DNA from: Paenibacillus sp. JJ-223
GTDB taxonomy: Bacteria; Bacillota; Bacilli; Paenibacillales; Paenibacillaceae
Direction of reading: 5' to 3'
Length of the DNA stretch: 64,000 nt
NCBI RefSeq assembly: GCF_927798175.1
Contig: NZ_CAKMMP010000022.1
Location: 37,755 to 101,754 of the forward strand
The position numbers and the translations under genes were made by a program. This document shows, one piece after another, positions 8,008-16,965 of this stretch (positions are counted from its first letter, which is position 1; every line of letters begins with the position of its first letter). Under the pieces are notes generated by a model. It was not told where the DNA came from. It ran no database searches and was given only the letters and a program-made list of their open reading frames with translations.

Positions 8008-9210
8008 TTATTTTATAGCCTTATTCCAATCCTTTACCTTGACAATATCTACGCCAAATCCAACATTCGTTTTTGAAATGTCTACTTCAACCCTTATGAA
8101 ATCAAATTCTAAGCCAGGGTTTTCTCTTACCAATTTGTCGAATTTTTCCTGAAATCCTTCATATCTTGAATCGCCGTTTTTCAGCATATTATCAAAATAC
8201 CCATCACCACCCATTTTTTGATTTGTTGAATAAGTGAAATTTGCCCATTCAGAAGTTTTTGCTTCAATCATGGTAATTTTAGGCGGTGGACCTTTTGATA
8301 AAAATGTACCGTCAACTCCATTACGACCAACTTGGAACAAATCCGATATATCTTCGCCAAAATTATTATCTTTGGCAATTTTTCTAGCAACTTCCTCGCC
8401 AAAGTCACCTTTATCGTGATGATAGTACTTTGTATTATCGATTTTACGCTCATACCCTTCCACATTAGATAAATTGTAGTTACTGCTTATGTCATCTGGA
8501 GTATCAAGTTGATTGGCAAGTTTACTTCGTTCACGTTTAATTTTCTTTAGTTCTTCTTTATCCGCTCCTTCTTTTTCCATTTTCTTAATTTTCTTATCTA
8601 AGGCGTCAACTTCTTTTTTAATTTGTTTCTGACTTTTTCCTTTTTTCTTTTTCCCGCCGCCTCCAGGCGCACCCATTAGCACCATTGAAGCCATCATAAC
8701 AATGTTGTTATCGCCATATCGTCCCAACATATCTAGCGCGGCGCTAAACATGGCATCAGACATAATGTCGGTCATCAAATTCATGCTAAATGAATTAGCC
8801 ATATCTAATGCTTTAGCCAACATCGGCGATTTCATCATCAGATCATTAAGCTTGCCCTTCAGCTTGTTCGCTAGATCCATCAGGCTGAAATTACTAGCCA
8901 GACCCTTGGCCTTCGTAAGCACCTTGCCCAAGGCACCGGAGATCGCATCTCCCGTCTTTTTCGCCAAATCCCCAACAGCTTTAGCTACTTGCCCTGCTTT
9001 GTCCATCACCTTGCCGGCAACGCCCATCACGTTATCCACGACTTTGCCTGCCTTGGACAACAGCTTGGAACCCTTCACTGCAAACTTTGCACCTGTCGCC
9101 GCCCAACCAACGAACGGAATCGCAGCTGCTGCGGACAATGCGGCAACCACATAATCTCCCCGTGCCGCATAGATTCCCGCGTCCGCTACCTCTCCGATGA
9201 CCGGGATCAT
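8008..9210 (-). CDS. Orphan VgrG C-terminal cassette with PD-(D/E)xK nuclease toxin
   Basis: Residues 1-~190 are nearly identical to residues ~535-705 of the toxin-bearing VgrG at 10282-12918 (hydrophobic, Ala/Gly-rich pre-toxin helices), but the spike domains are missing. A basic linker (KKKKGKSQKQIKKEVD) and coiled coil lead to a nuclease-like tip with GEEVARKIAKDN, FQVGRNGVDGTF and MIEAKTSEW. The D...ExK layout resembles PoNe-type DNases. Homology to the spike continues upstream to about 9301 with a ~70-bp deletion, and three residues are lost near the start. No ribosome site precedes the first ATG, so this is a displaced, probably silent tip kept beside its immunity gene, as in Rhs orphan cassettes. 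Confidence 0.8.
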   Translation of the reverse strand: MIPVIGEVADAGIYAARGDYVVAALSAAAAIPFVGWAATGAKFAVKGSKLLSKAGKVVDNVMGVAGKVMDKAGQVAKAVGDLAKKTGDAISGALGKVLTKAKGLASNFSLMDLANKLKGKLNDLMMKSPMLAKALDMANSFSMNLMTDIMSDAMFSAALDMLGRYGDNNIVMMASMVLMGAPGGGGKKKKGKSQKQIKKEVDALDKKIKKMEKEGADKEELKKIKRERSKLANQLDTPDDISSNYNLSNVEGYERKIDNTKYYHHDKGDFGEEVARKIAKDNNFGEDISDLFQVGRNGVDGTFLSKGPPPKITMIEAKTSEWANFTYSTNQKMGGDGYFDNMLKNGDSRYEGFQEKFDKLVRENPGLEFDFIRVEVDISKTNVGFGVDIVKVKDWNKAIK

Positions 9211-9301
9211 CCCGGCAACGTCAAGTACGGTTTGGGTAACATCCAGGGGGCCTCCGGCACCGGCTCCAAATCTCGACCGTCAATGGTAACTTGATCAATC
9301 C
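8698..9301 (-). repeat. ~600-bp segment duplicated from the spike gene (orphan copy)
   Basis: This stretch matches 10822-11502 almost base for base (for example CGCGGCGCTAAACATGGCAT and the GTGGATAACGTGATGGGC region on the leftward strand), apart from scattered substitutions, a 9-bp loss and a ~70-bp loss near 9240. Both copies point the same way, so they can recombine. Confidence 0.9.
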
Positions 9302-9364
9302 ATTCCTATAATAATATCCAAATTATCACACAAGAACAAAGGTATAGCGAGAAATCCAAACATA

Positions 9365-9401
9365 AAAAACTGGCGCCATTAGACCACCAGCGCCAGTTTT
9401 T
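9365..9401. terminator. Bidirectional terminator after the spike-toxin immunity gene
   Basis: AAAAACTGGCGC / GCGCCAGTTTTT forms a twelve-base stem around a 13-base loop. It separates the active spike/immunity unit from the orphan cassette downstream. Confidence 0.8.
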
Positions 9402-9473
9402 GCATAGGCTTTTTTTCTAAAAAAGCAGGTAAAACAACCCGATACTTTTACACAAATTTAAAAAGTCGTTTAT

Positions 9474-10277
9474 TTAAATTTTATGACCAAAAAAGTACTT
9501 ACTCCCCTTCTCCCAATTCATCATTGCTATGGTTTTTATATATTCGAAAAGTTCATTTATCTTCTTATCATCAATTAGAGTATCAAAATAAGTAGGACAA
9601 TCTTTTCCTATCCAAAGAGATAACAATGTTGGAATATTCGTCATATAAAGAGCACTTTTTTGATTTTTGGCTTCAATTGCCCTTTCCAACAACTCCTTTG
9701 TCCATATTCCAGGAAACACTGGCAGTCCTCCGTGGTAATATACATCACCATTAATCTCATCAAACAGATTCACAAACACTTGTCTGATATCATCAATGGA
9801 GACATCCTCGTCGAAAAAATCAATAACAGGAAATAATTCATCAAGTACAGATCTTATTCTCTCCTCAATTTCTGTATCTTCCCAATCATCCAAAAGAGCT
9901 AACAAAAGAGGGACGACTTCAGGAGATAATGAATACTGAGAACTTGTTATGAAACTTTTCAATTCATCATCATCGCCCTGCGTTATGATCTTCATTACAT
10001 AACTTTCGAGTAGAGGTATATCCGAATGTTGCGCAACACAACAATAAAGCCTACAACACAAATTTCGAATTTGTTTGTCCGAGCTCTCCATCATTATTTT
10101 CAGAAGTTCTGATTTAATAGAAAACTCTCCTAATTTTAGTAAATCAACAATGGATACTATTTTTTGAATCTCATCACCCTTTATATCATAAAAGCTCTTT
10201 CTTATAGTTGAAATATCCTGAACAGGTATTGGTCTGTCAAACAAAACTTGTACATAAGTTAATTTATCTGTATTCAA
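9474..10277 (-). CDS. Probable immunity protein for the VgrG-borne HNH toxin
   Basis: About 267 residues, helical and acidic, with HEAT-like helix pairs in the first half (IRKSFYDIKGDEIQKIVSI, KIMMESSDKQIRNLCCRLY, VVPLLLALLDDWEDTEIEE) and a Trp-containing C-terminal part (LPVFPGIWTKELLERAIEA). The open frame extends to 10313, but the best start is TTG 10277, four bases after the spike stop and preceded by AAGGAAAGGGG. It is the only gene between the toxin and the terminator at 9365-9401, so immunity is the natural role. The very low GC matches the toxin tip and contrasts with the GC-rich spike domains, which suggests tip and immunity moved in together. Confidence 0.7.
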   Translation of the reverse strand: MNTDKLTYVQVLFDRPIPVQDISTIRKSFYDIKGDEIQKIVSIVDLLKLGEFSIKSELLKIMMESSDKQIRNLCCRLYCCVAQHSDIPLLESYVMKIITQGDDDELKSFITSSQYSLSPEVVPLLLALLDDWEDTEIEERIRSVLDELFPVIDFFDEDVSIDDIRQVFVNLFDEINGDVYYHGGLPVFPGIWTKELLERAIEAKNQKSALYMTNIPTLLSLWIGKDCPTYFDTLIDDKKINELFEYIKTIAMMNWEKGSKYFFGHKI

Positions 10278-10281
10278 ACAA

Positions 10282-12918
10282 TTATGTCCCCTTTCCTTTT
10301 TTCGTCTTTCCACCCTTTTTTTTCGACTTCCCTCTTAAACCTACTTCTCTTTGCCACCGCAGTACTTTATTTTGGAAGTTAGTAGCCATAGTATGTCTAT
10401 CATTATTTCCAAATACAATGATCCCCCCAGGAGATTGTTGATGTAATTTTAATACTTTGGCGTTCGGTTTACCATATTGTTTATAGAAATCCAGATCAAC
10501 TCCATCTAACTTACTTCTTTGAATGGTTGTTTCACCAGTAAACACGATATTTTCAGGGACATTTTTACCTCCAAATGCAAGTCCATCTCTATGATGTCCA
10601 CGTTCTAAACGTCCTTGGGAAACATAATCATCGTATTCTTTGCGCATATTAGCTAGTTCTTTACCTTGGACAATTGTGTGATTATCGGGGTCACCAAAAA
10701 AGTCAGGATATTGTTCATGTAAACTTTTAGCCTCTTCGTAATGAGGTCCGTAAACATCTTTACCCTTAGGAGGGGATTTTGATGGCCCTCCATGACTACC
10801 TAAAATTATACCTGCTGCCAACACAATGTTGTTATCGCCATATCGTCCCAACATATCTAGCGCGGCGCTAAACATGGCATCAGACATCATGTCGGTCATC
10901 AAATTCATGCTAAATGAATTAGCCATATCTAATGCTTTAGCCAACATCGGCGATTTCATCATCAGATCATTAAGCTTGCTCTTCAACTTGTTGGCCAGAT
11001 CCATTGGGCTGAAATTGCTCGCCAGACCCTTGGCCTTCGTGAGCACCTTACCCAAGGCACCGGAGATCGCATCTCCCGTCTTTTTCGCAAGGCTTCCGAC
11101 AGCCTGTGCTACTTGCCCTACTTTGTCCATCACCTTGCCAGCAACGCCCATCACGTTATCCACGACTTTGCCTGCCTTGGACAACAGCTTGGAACCCTTC
11201 ACTGCAAACTTTGCACCCGTCGCCGCCCAACCGACGAACGGAATCGCTGCGGCGGCGGACAATGCGGCATTCACATAATCTCCCCGTGCCGCATAGATTC
11301 CCGCGTTAGCCAAGTCCGCTACCTCTCCGATGACAGGGATCATCCCGGCAACGTCAAGTACGGTTTGGGTAACGTCCAGCAATTTTCCCCAGAAGCCCTT
11401 TTTCTCCTCCGGCTCTTCTTCCACCTGCACCTCGGATACAAAGGGGGCCTCCGGCACCGGCTCCAAATCCTCGACCGTCACTGGCAACTTGATCAATCCA
11501 TCGAGCAGCACTTCACTGCCCTTCAGATCGGTCATGCCATCCAGGATGATGCTGCTATCACCGCACTGAAGATAGATGGTCTCCTGAGCCTCAATCCCTA
11601 TCTTCTTCTCGCTTTCCAGCATGAATTCCTGCCCGGCTACCGCTACAATTCCGGTATCGCTCTGAATGTTGATGCCGCCGCCGTCCAGCGTAATGAACAG
11701 GCTGCCTTCGGTCGCAATCAGGGACATCTCGGAATCGGTCATTTTCATCTCTTTGCCATAGTTCGTTCCCCAGCTCTTGGTCGCAGGATCGGCCGTCTTT
11801 GGGGAAGGCTGACCTCCACGTCGAACCGACCCCATGGCGAAGGCATCCCGTTCCCGGCCCGTCGAAAAATACACCTGGACCGCATCTCCGGATTCGGGCA
11901 TGCTGTAGAATCCGCCGCCGTCCCCGGCGTAGACCGCCGAATACGGCATCCAGCTGGCCTCATCTTCGGACTGTGAGGCATCTACGTCCAAATGTACCTT
12001 CACGGTATCTTTGGATACCCCGATGATCTTGCCATCCAGCGCTGCGCCTGCGATGTCATCATTCACGATCTCGTTCTGGCGTATGCCGCTCTCCGGGCTT
12101 AGCGTCACCGTATGCCGCAACATTCCCCCCAGCAGCAGGCTCACGCTGGCTTCCACTTTCAACTCTTCTTCCCGGAACAGCACGGTATCTCCAAGCGCGA
12201 ACCAACGGTGTGTATCCACCGTATACTTCGTAAAATCCTTTTCCGTCACGCCTGCTGCACCCACGGCCCACGCTTCCTTCAGCGCCTTCATGTCACGGGT
12301 CAGCGTGTAGCCTTGATCCGGCAGTTCCGAGAATCGTCCATCCGGAACCCCGATGTAGAGCTTCGGCGAATCCGCCGTCACCTCCGGAATAATTACCGCC
12401 CCGAACCTCGAAGCCATCCGCCGCAGAAACTGCCAGTCCGTCTCCCGGTACTGCAATGTCAACGCGCCCAGTTTCGTACCGCCGCTGACGTAATCGATGA
12501 CATCCGACTTCGGATAGGCGGTCAGCACCTGGCGAATCACGTCTTCACAATCCTGGTCCTTGTTCTGAAACGAACGGATTCGTGGCTGAATATCCAACAG
12601 GTAAGAATAGGATACCGCCTCGAGTTCCAACAGATAGATCCCTTGCACCCGGCGTATGCTCACGTCCTGCACCATGCCCTGGAACAACTTGCGCACTTCC
12701 TGCCCCTGATCTCCGGTTTCGATCAACTGCACATTTTCCGACTGAACAGCCCGTTTCAACTCCCGATCCTGTTGCTCATCCGGCACGATGCCTTTGAGAA
12801 ACAGCCTTGCATGATCTCCTGCCCTTCGTTCGAGCCGCAATTCCTGAATGCTCTGCAGCGTATAGGGCGACAGGCACCGGATGTTCCCCGCTCCGACAGC
12901 CGACTCCACGATGCTCAT
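10282..12918 (-). CDS. VgrG-type spike protein with C-terminal HNH-family toxin
   Basis: An 878-residue evolved spike. Residues 1-~270 resemble the VgrG/gpD base (LTLQYRETDWQFLRRMASRF is diagnostic), ~280-385 the gp5-like OB fold (VHLDVDASQSEDEASWMPY, SGDAVQVYF) and ~385-490 the beta-rich needle (GGGINIQSDTGIVAV). Residues ~515-705 form a hydrophobic Ala/Gly-rich pre-toxin region, and 711-878 the toxin: RLERGHHRDGLAFGGKNVPE with His-His at ~775, GNNDRH later, and a Lys-rich tail. The GHH motif suggests an HNH/treble-clef nuclease. GGAGGAG precedes ATG 12918. The conserved part is GC-rich, while the toxin tail is AT-rich from about 10810 down. The spike would cap the tube and carry the toxin into a target cell. 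Confidence 0.88.
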   Translation of the reverse strand: MSIVESAVGAGNIRCLSPYTLQSIQELRLERRAGDHARLFLKGIVPDEQQDRELKRAVQSENVQLIETGDQGQEVRKLFQGMVQDVSIRRVQGIYLLELEAVSYSYLLDIQPRIRSFQNKDQDCEDVIRQVLTAYPKSDVIDYVSGGTKLGALTLQYRETDWQFLRRMASRFGAVIIPEVTADSPKLYIGVPDGRFSELPDQGYTLTRDMKALKEAWAVGAAGVTEKDFTKYTVDTHRWFALGDTVLFREEELKVEASVSLLLGGMLRHTVTLSPESGIRQNEIVNDDIAGAALDGKIIGVSKDTVKVHLDVDASQSEDEASWMPYSAVYAGDGGGFYSMPESGDAVQVYFSTGRERDAFAMGSVRRGGQPSPKTADPATKSWGTNYGKEMKMTDSEMSLIATEGSLFITLDGGGINIQSDTGIVAVAGQEFMLESEKKIGIEAQETIYLQCGDSSIILDGMTDLKGSEVLLDGLIKLPVTVEDLEPVPEAPFVSEVQVEEEPEEKKGFWGKLLDVTQTVLDVAGMIPVIGEVADLANAGIYAARGDYVNAALSAAAAIPFVGWAATGAKFAVKGSKLLSKAGKVVDNVMGVAGKVMDKVGQVAQAVGSLAKKTGDAISGALGKVLTKAKGLASNFSPMDLANKLKSKLNDLMMKSPMLAKALDMANSFSMNLMTDMMSDAMFSAALDMLGRYGDNNIVLAAGIILGSHGGPSKSPPKGKDVYGPHYEEAKSLHEQYPDFFGDPDNHTIVQGKELANMRKEYDDYVSQGRLERGHHRDGLAFGGKNVPENIVFTGETTIQRSKLDGVDLDFYKQYGKPNAKVLKLHQQSPGGIIVFGNNDRHTMATNFQNKVLRWQREVGLRGKSKKKGGKTKKGKGT
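10822..11502 (-). repeat. Pre-toxin segment shared with the orphan cassette (spike copy)
   Basis: This part of the spike gene encodes the pre-toxin helices and is duplicated at 8698-9301. Identity ends sharply at the codons for GRYGDNNIV, where the two different toxin tips begin, marking the exchange point. Confidence 0.9.
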
Positions 12919-13022
12919 CGTTCTCCTCCTCTCCTCGCCTTCATCCTTGCCTCATCCCTACATCCGTTGATCAAGGACATATAGTGATGGTCCTCTGTAG
13001 ACCTACATGCCAGCACTTTCGA

Positions 13023-13499
13023 TCAGCGGATATTGCCTCCGAACCCGGTTGTTCCGCCGATGGACGATCCCCCCAATTCCTGTCCATCGTCTTCAATCTG
13101 GATGTATCCGCCATACAGGCACATGTTCATGCAGGTGCTTAATAGCGCAGGTTCGTTTTCGATCAGCACATCCGTCTTTCCGCCCATCCACGGCGTGCTC
13201 ACCACGGGGATGCAAGGTGCCTTCTGCACGCCTTCGATATCGAATTCGCCCGCCTGTACGGCCGGATTCAATTGACTCGTGCAGTTGCCAAACGGCATGA
13301 TGTGAATCATCGGCGTGGCATCTGCCACATTCAATTGCGCTTTCTCTTTCAAATGCACGCCGTGACTGTACGGAATCTTCAGCCGATTCAGCTGCGTTCC
13401 GCAGGAACAGCTCAGAATGGCCCCGGCGACGACGTACGCCGGCCCGCCGGCCCCCTCATCCACTACATCCGGTTTCGTTGCTCCGATTGCCTCTGCCAT
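13023..13499 (-). CDS. PAAR-like (DUF4280) spike-tip protein
   Basis: About 158 residues. The pattern is that of DUF4280: GAILSCSCGTQL, then HIMPFGNCTSQLNP, PCIPVVSTPWMGGKTD, PALLSTCMNMCLYGGYI and GQELGG, with the regularly spaced Cys residues expected of a small metal-bound cone. Such proteins sit on the VgrG trimer tip in contractile systems of Firmicutes and other bacteria. The open frame reaches 13541, but GGGAG lies directly before three consecutive ATGs; the third (13499) has the best spacing. It is encoded between the adaptor-like genes and the toxin-bearing spike, 104 bases upstream of the latter. Confidence 0.85.
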   Translation of the reverse strand: MAEAIGATKPDVVDEGAGGPAYVVAGAILSCSCGTQLNRLKIPYSHGVHLKEKAQLNVADATPMIHIMPFGNCTSQLNPAVQAGEFDIEGVQKAPCIPVVSTPWMGGKTDVLIENEPALLSTCMNMCLYGGYIQIEDDGQELGGSSIGGTTGFGGNIR

Positions 13500-13565
13500 C
13501 ATCATTTCTCCCTTCGGGTCGGCAGCAATGCGGCTGCCCATAGTTCAACTTGACGTTCATGCCTC

Positions 13566-14129
13566 TCAGCGTTGTAACTCCCAAGTGGTCAATTCCACCC
13601 GTTCCAACTTCAAACCAATGAATTCCCGTCTCAGTATCGCTTCCGCCAGTGCCAGATTGACGAGCAGAACCGTTTCCTGCAAACGCTGATCCGTGAGCTG
13701 AACGACAGGCCATGGAGTGCGGTTCAAGCGATCTCCATCTACCTGTAAGCGGCGCAGACGCCCGCTCCGATCGAATTCGCTGCCATCAGCCAGCGCAGCG
13801 ATTCGTGGCGGAACCATGAACCAATATGGATATAACTTTTGGCGCTCCAGATCCATCAGTCCAGTCACACGAAACAGCAGTTTTGGCGCAAAGGCCTGCA
13901 TCACATGTTTCAGATCATCTGACCATAAAGGGTAAGGCTGCTCGATCAGATCAACAGCAACCGGGCTGCGGCTTGGGCGAATCGTAAATTGCAGTGTTGC
14001 CTGCTCCAGCTCATGAAGCAGCTCCCCCCGCATCCATTCCGGTTTTATCCGCTCCTTCACATGCAAAGGTTCAATCGCATCCGCAATCCGCTGATCCTGC
14101 GTAATTCGAAACCAGCTTTCTTTCATCAT
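13566..14129 (-). CDS. Imm11/DUF1629-like protein of the CIS locus
   Basis: A 187-residue soluble protein. The C-terminal half (RLRRLQVDGDRLNRTPWPVV, LALAEAILRREFIGLKLERV) resembles the Imm11/DUF1629 pattern. Its start overlaps the stop of the pentapeptide gene by four bases (ATGA), so it is tightly coupled to it. Family members occur as immunity or effector-associated proteins. Here, upstream of the PAAR-like tip and away from the toxin end, it is more likely a structural or loading partner than an immunity protein; this is inference. The family assignment is tentative. Confidence 0.55.
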   Translation of the reverse strand: MMKESWFRITQDQRIADAIEPLHVKERIKPEWMRGELLHELEQATLQFTIRPSRSPVAVDLIEQPYPLWSDDLKHVMQAFAPKLLFRVTGLMDLERQKLYPYWFMVPPRIAALADGSEFDRSGRLRRLQVDGDRLNRTPWPVVQLTDQRLQETVLLVNLALAEAILRREFIGLKLERVELTTWELQR

Positions 14130-15397
14130 CTCTGACCTCCCACTGCTCCAATCTGCTGCATGGCTTGCTTCAGCTCTTCCGGGGAATTTCCGATCGGCTG
14201 ACCATCCGGCAGCGTCCGTTCCCTGGCTTCCGGGCGACCATGAAGCAAACAGAACGCTCCTTCGTCCATCCGTGCTTCTGTCAGCAGAGAACCGGTGAAA
14301 TCCGTTTTCGTTACATCCGCGCCGCGGAAATCTGCTCCCGTCAGATTACACACGCCGAAGACGGCTCCCCGCAGATCGGCTCCGCGAAAATCAGCTCCTC
14401 CAAGATTAGCCAGCATGAAATCCGCTTCCCGCAAATCGCATTCGGCAAACGAAATCTCATCGAATCCCGGCCCGTTCCATTGTTCTGCATCAGGCAACCC
14501 TCGCTGTGCGTTCACTCCATAAAATGTGGCTCCAACCAGCCGGCTTCCTCGAAACCGTGTCCCATACATGTCGCTTCGATCCCACCGAGTATCCGTAAGT
14601 TCGCACCCTTCCCACGATGTGCCCGTCAAGTTACAAGCCTGGAATCGTCCGCCGCCGAACAACAGACTGCGAAAAGCCGAAAACCGCAGATCCATCCCGT
14701 CCATATTCATGCCGGATAGATCCATTCGTTCCAATGTGCCGTATCCGTAAGCCTCATCGTTGCCTTCCGACAGCCATTTGCGAATGGCTGCCTCGTCCTG
14801 ATCGGCATAATCTCTCCGGTACACCGATTCGCTCACATCCAGGTACTCGCCCACCCTTACCTCGAATGCATCGCATTTGTCCAATTGGTCGAATGCCTCG
14901 CAAGCCAACGCGTCTGGCAACGCATGACGAATGAGCGAGGTAACATAGGCATGGCCATGCGCAGACTCCTGAATCAGCAACCGCTCAACATCAGGACGGT
15001 GAATCGCTCCCCGAAACGGCGATCCGGGCCGTTCCAATTCCTCTTCCCAACAGCTCTTCATGACGTTCAGGTAACCAAAGGCCCACGCGGCATCATAACT
15101 GCTCTCCACCGAACGTGGATCAAACAGCCATGTTTCGTCCGAAGCTTCGGCCAGATACAGAAACCGGCCTTCAAGCATGGAGGTCCGGAGCATAGAGTAA
15201 GTAACGTGACCAATCGGCCCGTGCTCTCCAATCTGCTGCTCATGCAGAACCCGCTCGCAGAACTGGCCAAAATGATGGACGAATTCTTGCTTCAATCGTT
15301 CGCGTTGTTCGACATACAATCGCTCCCAATGGAGTAACACCCGACTACGCACCGGAACTACAACCTCTTCCTTGAACCTTTCAAGTGCCATATTCAT
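14126..15397 (-). CDS. Pentapeptide-repeat protein of the CIS locus
   Basis: A 423-residue soluble protein. An N-terminal helical region (1-~215) is followed by pentapeptide repeats of the A(D/N)LxG/F type at ~225-390, including MDLSGMNMDGMDL, LREADFMLANLGGADFRGAD and CNLTGADFRGADVTKTDF. Such repeats fold into a right-handed quadrilateral beta helix and usually act as a rigid binding surface. VgrG-associated pentapeptide proteins are known in T6SS/CIS clusters as adaptors or effectors, and the place between the plain spike and the PAAR-like tip supports an adaptor role (inference). Start ATG 15397 has AGGTGG upstream. Confidence 0.8.
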   Translation of the reverse strand: MNMALERFKEEVVVPVRSRVLLHWERLYVEQRERLKQEFVHHFGQFCERVLHEQQIGEHGPIGHVTYSMLRTSMLEGRFLYLAEASDETWLFDPRSVESSYDAAWAFGYLNVMKSCWEEELERPGSPFRGAIHRPDVERLLIQESAHGHAYVTSLIRHALPDALACEAFDQLDKCDAFEVRVGEYLDVSESVYRRDYADQDEAAIRKWLSEGNDEAYGYGTLERMDLSGMNMDGMDLRFSAFRSLLFGGGRFQACNLTGTSWEGCELTDTRWDRSDMYGTRFRGSRLVGATFYGVNAQRGLPDAEQWNGPGFDEISFAECDLREADFMLANLGGADFRGADLRGAVFGVCNLTGADFRGADVTKTDFTGSLLTEARMDEGAFCLLHGRPEARERTLPDGQPIGNSPEELKQAMQQIGAVGGQR

Positions 15398-15540
15398 GCA
15401 TAACCCACCACCTAGATAGCATTAATATGTTGTTATATGAATATCAGACATAACTTACATTCATCTGACCGAATGGGGGAATCCGCCCGGCAAAAGCCAT
15501 GTTGTCCAAATTGCTTCCGCCCCGATCCCGATCCGATCAC

Positions 15541-16965
15541 CTAATTGGTTTTCAATTCTGTCCCGACCAATGCGGTCGTTCCGTCAAGCTTGATGTTGCT
15601 TTCCTTGCAAGTCAGGCTGATCTCCTCTTTTGCGGACAGTACGATGCTTTTCTCGGCATTCATCATGATGTCTTCCTTGGCGGTGATTTTGACCTGCTGG
15701 CTGCTTATGATCTCGATTCCTCCGCCTTCGCTGAGCCGGATGAAGATCTCGCCATCCTTGCCTGTCACAATGACCTCTTCCGGAGTCATCTTGAGCTCCT
15801 TGCCTGCCGCGGTACGGAAATACTTGTGGTCCGGGTTGCTGACCTTATTGTTCTCTCCGTCATCGCTGTTCTGGCGGACAGAACTTGTAGCCACGCCTTC
15901 TTCTTCCCGGTTGCTTGGAAAATAAATTCGAACACTGTCGCCCTTCTCGGGCATAACGTACCAACCGCTGTTGCCTTCCGCCGTGTACACGGATTGATAG
16001 GGGAAATCATGAGCACCAGATGCGCTCTGCTCTTTGTCAATGTTCAGATGAACCTGCACCTTGTCTTTGTTGATGGCGATCACGCTTCCTTGTAAAGAGA
16101 CGCCTATGATTTTGTCATTGTGAAAGGTATTTTGGCGCAAGCCGCGATGTGTACTAAGCGTATAGCGATGTTTCAACAGGCCGTTCCTCATCTCGGTCAT
16201 GGCTTCATAGACGTAGAGCAGGCTGCCCTTGAATTCGATGGCATTACCGAGATCCAGCACCCGGTTCGTCTCGACCTCGTAGTACACGTAATCGTCTTCG
16301 CCGACTTCTACTTTCGTGTTCTGGGAAGTATAACGATATTTGTCCATCCGTTTGCGCACCCGGTAATTGAAATCCTCAAGCTTGCCTTTGGATGACGTAT
16401 CGAAGACGCCGAAATAGAACTTGGGCGTATCGAATACCGATGCTGGCATAAGGCCCGTGCGCAAGCGGGAAGCAATCCGCTTCAGAAATTGCCAGTCCGT
16501 CTCTTCGTATTGCAACGTGAACTTGCCGATGGCCGCACCATCTGTCGCAGCATCCATGATATCGATATTGGGGTAATCGGACGCAATGGCGTCCAACAAT
16601 TGGGGGTAAGTCATGCTGTGGTTTTGGAATGAACGGCTTTTGCGACGGACATCCAGATCATGCGTATGAGAGATGCCTTCCACTTCCAGGGTGTAGACCC
16701 CGCCGTTCGCGGTTACGCTAACGCTGAGAATCAAACCGCTGAATAACACGGAAGTGCCTCGTTCCTCATCCACTTGACTAATCTCCACCAGCGTGTCCGA
16801 GCCGCTTAATCGGACATATGAATCCTTCTTCTCTTCGTCAACAATTCCCGTAAACTTCATGCGGGCATGCTCGTTCATCTGTTTCGTGATGGATAGTTCC
16901 TGAAGACTGACCAACTCAAACGGGCTGACTCTCACATTCTGGTAAGACAATGCTTCTATGCTCAA
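15541..16965 (-). CDS. Second VgrG-type spike protein, no toxin extension
   Basis: A 474-residue paralogue of the first spike. The base domain (LQYEETDWQFLKRIASRL), OB fold (VQVHLNIDKEQSASGAHDFP, KGDSVRIYFPSNREEEG) and beta needle (GGGIEIISSQQVKITAKEDI) are all present, and the protein stops cleanly after the needle (LDGTTALVGTELKTN). Start ATG 16965 overlaps the stop of the DcrB-like gene by four bases. Plain and evolved spikes in one locus imply either a mixed trimer or two alternative tips. Confidence 0.88.
   Translation of the reverse strand: MSIEALSYQNVRVSPFELVSLQELSITKQMNEHARMKFTGIVDEEKKDSYVRLSGSDTLVEISQVDEERGTSVLFSGLILSVSVTANGGVYTLEVEGISHTHDLDVRRKSRSFQNHSMTYPQLLDAIASDYPNIDIMDAATDGAAIGKFTLQYEETDWQFLKRIASRLRTGLMPASVFDTPKFYFGVFDTSSKGKLEDFNYRVRKRMDKYRYTSQNTKVEVGEDDYVYYEVETNRVLDLGNAIEFKGSLLYVYEAMTEMRNGLLKHRYTLSTHRGLRQNTFHNDKIIGVSLQGSVIAINKDKVQVHLNIDKEQSASGAHDFPYQSVYTAEGNSGWYVMPEKGDSVRIYFPSNREEEGVATSSVRQNSDDGENNKVSNPDHKYFRTAAGKELKMTPEEVIVTGKDGEIFIRLSEGGGIEIISSQQVKITAKEDIMMNAEKSIVLSAKEEISLTCKESNIKLDGTTALVGTELKTN

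Noticed and set aside
11113..11976. 287-codon and other rightward frames across the VgrG gene
   Set aside because: They overlap unmistakable spike domains, lack ribosome sites and contain no recognisable motif.
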